From: Clostridia bacterium
GTDB lineage: Bacteria; Bacillota; Clostridia; Christensenellales; DUVY01
NCBI GenBank assembly: GCA_026001225.1
Contig: BNZQ01000063.1
Coordinates: forward strand, 1 to 8,373
Length of the DNA: 8,373 bases
Direction: 5' to 3'
Shown here: positions 6,257-8,373 of the stretch, one piece after another
Position numbering within the stretch: the first letter of the stretch is position 1
Layout: each line of letters begins with the position of its first letter
Made by a program: the position numbers and the translations under genes
Notes under the pieces: model-generated
Database searches by the model: none
What the model was told of the DNA's origin: nothing
What the model saw: the letters and a program-made list of their open reading frames with translations, nothing else

Positions 6257-6586
6257 ATGATATGAAATATCGAATGTATTCGACTTTTTGTATCACCTAA
6301 TCATCCTTATGGTGTTTTAATTGCGTCACAGTCACATTTGGATTTTGATACCTCTCGCGTTTTTGCGTTTTATTTTGGCTCCACAAAGAAAAAGTCCCTA
6401 TATGATTTTACAAGTGAATGTAAATTCGCATGGTTTGACGGAAAGCAATTTATTCCAAGACACCCGAAGAAAGGTCAAATCCTAACTCGTAGGGAAAGGC
6501 TTTGGCTGTTTATGGTCGTAAAGGCTGAAATCGAAAAGAAGCGGCTATTAGAATTAAAAAATGTCAAACATTCTTCTCTTGAATAA
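6257..6586 (+). CDS. orphan ORF A of the element, with in-frame TGA at codon 3
   Basis: I do not recognise this protein. The frame is open from 6266 to TAA at 6584-6586 and looks coding: RLFVSPNHPYGVLIASQ, then SRVFAFYFGSTKKKS, then a basic C-terminal half with RRERLWLFMVVKAEIEKK, probably helical. The only in-frame ATG that includes the conserved-looking N-terminal part is at 6257, and it reads Met-Ile-TGA (6263-6265). Otherwise translation would have to begin at TTG 6338, giving 82 residues without a Shine-Dalgarno. If TGA were sense the product would be 109 residues. Its 3' end overlaps the next ORF by 26 bp, a sign of a compact co-transcribed pair. AT-rich, unlike secA and prfB. Confidence 0.45.
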
Positions 6587-6740
6587 CAAATTGAAACACA
6601 AAAACATTAAACGCGATACAACACGCCAATTACGAAGAAACATAGCATATAACATGGCAATGTTTGAAAAATTCTTAAAACCACTTAATTATCGCGGCGC
6701 AATAATGTATAACATAGGCACGACCTCAAAACGTGTTTAA
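6561..6740 (+). CDS. small basic orphan ORF B
   Basis: A 59-residue ORF starting at ATG 6561 within the end of ORF A, in another frame (26-bp overlap), and ending at TAA in the loop of the following terminator. The product is very basic: N-terminal KLKHKNIKRDTTRQLRRN, then a more hydrophobic NMAMFEKFLKPLNYRGAIMY. No family is recognised. A short basic protein beside a rolling-circle Rep gene could bind DNA or regulate copy number, but nothing in the sequence shows this. Ribosome site weak (AGAA). Confidence 0.4.
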   Translation: MSNILLLNNKLKHKNIKRDTTRQLRRNIAYNMAMFEKFLKPLNYRGAIMYNIGTTSKRV

Positions 6741-6759
6741 TTTGGGGTCGGAATTTTTG
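6721..6759 (+). terminator. intrinsic terminator after ORF B
   Basis: CGACCTCAAA (6721-6730) pairs with TTTGGGGTCG (6741-6750) through ten pairs, one of them G-U, with a 10-nt loop that contains the ORF B stop. A GAATTTTTG tract follows. This closes the ORF A/B transcript. Confidence 0.75.
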
Positions 6760-6763
6760 TACG

Positions 6764-6820
6764 AAAGGAGGGTGGCAGATGCCAATTTCAAGCGCGTGAC
6801 CCGTTTATGGTTTTCCATAG
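6764..6820 (+). promoter_or_regulatory. strong Shine-Dalgarno with a six-codon ORF (possible leader peptide)
   Basis: AAAGGAGG (6764-6771) is the best ribosome site in the element and sits 7 nt before ATG 6779. The frame reads Met-Pro-Ile-Ser-Ser-Ala then TGA (6797-6799); if TGA were sense it would go on to TAG at 6818, giving a 13-residue peptide. TATGG-TTTT-CCATA just after can form a small hairpin. It may be a leader peptide or the remains of a lost gene start. Confidence 0.4.
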
Positions 6821-6835
6821 TTGCCTTTATATAAT
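6798..6835 (+). promoter_or_regulatory. repeated promoter-like segment, copy 2, with TATAAT before rep
   Basis: Second copy of the 6206-6236 segment. It shares GACCCGT, ATAGT and CCTTTATATA, but the middle is 5 bp longer and the left arm of the terminator is missing. Here the end forms a perfect TATAAT (6830-6835), about 60 bp before the Rep start, the likely -10 of rep. No good -35 at 16-18 bp. Confidence 0.5.
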
Positions 6836-6897
6836 ATCTCAAAGTTTTCTGTCAACAAAAACAACAAAATATACAACAAAAATAAAGGTAAACAAAT

Positions 6898-7734
6898 ATG
6901 GAAACTATAAATAAAAACAATACGGCTGGTAAAACATATAACGCCGTACTTTACCCAAACGGTTACATGGTGATTAAAGAGCATGACTTCAATCCTTTTA
7001 AGAATAGGTCGGAAGATAGTGTTGTCGGACATAGACAGAGAGGCGGCAATGTTGGTGATATGAGCCGAAAATGTTATGTAAAGACCTTAAAAAGGAAGAA
7101 CGCGGAACTGGCAGGTTATAAATTTGATATTTCTAAATGCAAATTTGTTACGCTGACAACAGCACGCGAAACGGATAGCAAGTGGTCTATTATAAAGAAA
7201 GCCTTTGCTTCATTCCTTAGTAGCGTAAAATATAACTTTGGCGCATTCAAGTATGTGCGAGCCGTGGAACTGCAAGCACGGGGCGTTTATCATATTCATA
7301 CGGTTTTGCAATTTGAGGGCGAACCAAGGATTAGCGAGGCTTGAATTAAAAAACATTGGCATTTGGGTGAGGCGATAGACGAGCGGGACATTTACGATGA
7401 ACGTGGTATAATAGAATATATCACAAAGTTTGACATAAATGCCGTTAATGCGGACAACCCCGACCTCGCCAAATATCCCAAAGGGGCAAGAATTGTTACG
7501 GCAAGCCAAGGCTTTGAAAAGTACGAGGGCTTACCTATCGAACTGAATTGCCAAGAACACAGTTGAGTAATTACCAACCATACGGGCAGAAATGAAATTA
7601 GGTGGGATAAGCATTCCTTTATAGACCCGAACGGGCAAATGCAAGATTGCTTGGATAGGGTGTATATTAAGTTGCAAGACGGATTTGCCGAAAGCAATTA
7701 CGATATTCCCGCCGACTTCCTTAATAAGAAGTAG
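6898..7734 (+). CDS. rolling-circle replication initiator (HUH endonuclease) with two in-frame TGA codons
   Basis: Rep proteins of this type nick one strand of a plasmid or phage origin and stay bound through a tyrosine to start rolling-circle replication. All three family motifs are visible: motif 1 KFVTLTTA (82-89), the HUH motif YHIHTVLQF (131-139, His132 and His134), and the nicking-tyrosine motif YITK (Tyr174, Lys177). A W-x-x-G (HWHLG, 153-157) sits between the last two, as in phage/plasmid Reps of the G2P-like group. The frame is single and unbroken over 279 codons except TGA at 149 (7342-7344) and 223 (7564-7566); it ends at TAG. Under the standard code the product stops at 148 residues and loses the catalytic Tyr, so it would be a pseudogene. 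If UGA is read as sense the protein is 278 residues. Shine-Dalgarno AAAGG at 6884-6888, 9 nt before ATG. AT-rich codon use. Confidence 0.8.
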
Positions 7735-7747
7735 ACTTTAAAAGATA

Positions 7748-7782
7748 GGAGCGTTTAAACGACGTTCCTTTTCTTATTTATT
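7748..7782 (+). terminator. intrinsic terminator after rep
   Basis: GGAGCGT (7748-7754) pairs with ACGTTCC (7762-7768), with one G-U pair and a TTAAACG loop, followed by TTTTCTTATTTATT. It starts 14 nt after the rep TAG. A functioning terminator placed here supports 7734 as the true end of rep, beyond both TGA codons. Confidence 0.7.
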
Positions 7783-7807
7783 ATACATTTTTTTGACAAT
7801 AGAATAA

Positions 7808-7905
7808 TTAAAACTCACCTAAATAAAGGGTTATAATAATCGGTAAAGGAAAATACTACTTTTAAAATCGGGAGTGCTGTTTTTTAGCGGCATTCCCCTT
7901 TTTTA
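7808..7905 (+). ncRNA. possible ~60-nt RNA with its own promoter and terminator
   Basis: TTAAAA (7808-7813), an 18-bp gap and TATAAT (7832-7837) would start transcription near 7844. A strong terminator follows: GGGAGTGCTG (7870-7879) pairs with CGGCATTCCC (7888-7897), then CTTTTTTATT. Between them there is no start codon with a usable frame. The product would be a short structured RNA. Alternatively the hairpin only ends transcription, also for the convergent XRE gene, since the minus strand has GATTTT after the same stem. Confidence 0.35.
7870..7905. terminator. terminator between rep and the XRE gene
   Basis: Ten-pair stem (two G-U), 8-nt loop TTTTTTAG, and a T6 run on the plus strand. The minus strand has a weaker T-run. 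It sits 20 bp from the 3' end of the convergent regulator gene and can insulate both sides. Confidence 0.75.
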
Positions 7906-7924
7906 TTACGCGACGACGAACAAT

Positions 7925-8227
7925 TTATTTCCTCAAAAGGGCGATAATAGCGGCTTTCTTTTCAGCGGTTACGCCGTTTAAGAGGTCAATGATTTGCAGG
8001 TCTTGTTTATAGTTTTCGATTTTGGGATAGAAAAATTCGGCGGGCGTACTGTCGCAAGCCTCGATAATTTTCAAAAGGACTTCCATAGAGGGTAGGAAGT
8101 CCTTTTTACTTTCAAGGCGGTTTATATAGCCGTCATTTAATTCTATGCGTTGGGATAAAGCCCTTGCGGATAAATTCGCCCTTGTACGAAGTTGACCGAT
8201 ACGGTTTATAATCTCTACGCTATCCAT
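7925..8227 (-). CDS. XRE-family helix-turn-helix regulator
   Basis: A 100-residue protein with an N-terminal HTH of the XRE/Cro type: IGQLRTRANLSARALSQRI then ELNDGYINRLES (10-40) form the DNA-binding helices, and LPSMEVLLKIIEACDSTPAEFF (45-66) completes the fold. The C-terminal part (LNGVTAEKKAAIIALL) is a short helical tail seen in many small XRE repressors of mobile elements. Shine-Dalgarno GAGGG (reverse of 8235-8239) is 7 nt before ATG. It is convergent to rep and intact, with no in-frame TGA. A 10-bp inverted repeat overlaps its promoter and start codon, so it is probably autoregulated. Its targets beyond itself are not known. Confidence 0.88.
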   Translation of the reverse strand: MDSVEIINRIGQLRTRANLSARALSQRIELNDGYINRLESKKDFLPSMEVLLKIIEACDSTPAEFFYPKIENYKQDLQIIDLLNGVTAEKKAAIIALLRK

Positions 8228-8262
8228 AATTTTACCCTCGCCGTTTTGATAGTAAAATTATA
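8226..8262 (-). promoter_or_regulatory. promoter and operator candidate of the XRE gene
   Basis: ATAATTTTAC (8226-8235) and GTAAAATTAT (8252-8261) are perfect inverted repeats 16 bp apart. The right arm overlaps TATAAT on the minus strand (8257-8262), and the left arm covers the start codon. Such placement fits autorepression by the XRE dimer. No clear -35 is seen. Confidence 0.55.
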
Positions 8263-8281
8263 AGCGGTGAGATAGACAAGG

Positions 8282-8373
8282 CTATGAACAACCATATTGG
8301 TAAAAAATAAATATTAGCAATGAAATAAAGCAATGTATGTTATTTGGTTTGTTTTTGTCGCAAAGTATATTAT
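8282..8373 (-). other. possible 3' end of a minus-strand gene, cut by the window
   Basis: A minus-strand frame is open from the window edge for about 30 codons to TAG (8282-8284). Its end is hydrophobic (CFISLLIFIFYQYG). This could be the tail of a small membrane protein upstream of the XRE gene, or chance in AT-rich DNA. Too little is visible to decide. Confidence 0.15.

Noticed and set aside
5982..6260. Plus-strand ORF of 92 residues ending with an ATGA overlap on ORF A
   Set aside because: TTG start without Shine-Dalgarno, and its last third is the terminator hairpin at 6189-6221, which explains the open frame.
6189..6260. 23-residue leader peptide starting at ATG 6189
   Set aside because: The ATG lies within the stem of an intrinsic terminator and has no ribosome site.
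5826..8373. A suppressor tRNA reading UGA within the element
   Set aside because: No cloverleaf or TTCRA-type T-arm was noticed by eye on either strand; it could lie beyond the window, and a tRNA scan would be decisive.
8282..8373. Plus-strand gene starting near 8333 or 8337
   Set aside because: Short open frames in AT-rich DNA with no ribosome site; the window ends before anything can be judged.

Overview
The window reads as part of the chromosome of an uncultured Gram-positive anaerobe, probably a gut member of Clostridia/Bacillota. This rests on the secA...prfB order typical of Bacillota, a SecA with a C-terminal zinc motif, and GC-rich intergenic hairpin repeats. The lineage is an inference; nothing here fixes a genus. 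The window has two compositional halves. About 1-5830 is GC-rich with long housekeeping genes. About 6080-8373 is clearly AT-rich with short genes, as expected of acquired DNA.

Positions 1-607 hold no gene. They contain a 159-bp direct repeat present twice (295-bp period), a GC-rich dispersed hairpin repeat between the copies, two hairpins of a TTTCTTTTA/TAAAAGAAA family, and a near-consensus promoter placed so close to secA that its mRNA should be leaderless. secA (608-3358) is intact. It is followed by a third hairpin of the same family, in inverted context to the one upstream, and by a 318-bp repeat-rich gap. A gene for an Imm-5-like putative immunity protein (3677-4225) ends at a terminator. 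prfB (release factor 2) follows and has lost the usual programmed +1 frameshift site: the codons at the classical site read TTG GAT. After a 30-bp perfect palindrome comes a small CopZ-like metal-binding protein (5619-5825).

From about 5858 the sequence decays. A 219-bp open stretch resembles part of a repetitive surface protein. It is followed by a bidirectional intrinsic terminator and a small AT-rich element. The element comprises two overlapping orphan ORFs (6257-6586 and 6561-6740), a terminator, a strong Shine-Dalgarno in front of a six-codon ORF, a rolling-circle (HUH) replication initiator (6898-7734), a second terminator, a possible ~60-nt RNA and a divergently oriented XRE repressor (7925-8227, minus strand) with a 10-bp inverted-repeat operator candidate. 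Two near-identical promoter-like segments sit ahead of the two transcription blocks.

The most notable observation is that the element genes are broken only by TGA. The Rep frame is continuous for 279 codons except for TGA at codons 149 and 223; the first orphan ORF has TGA at codon 3, and the six-codon ORF ends at a TGA. No TAA, TAG or frameshift interrupts these genes, and none of the eight genes in the window ends in TGA. UGA reassignment (for example to Trp) in the element, UGA readthrough, or ordinary decay through CGA-to-TGA or TGG-to-TGA changes would all fit. The intact prfB next door argues that the chromosome itself uses UGA as a stop. No suppressor tRNA was seen in the window.
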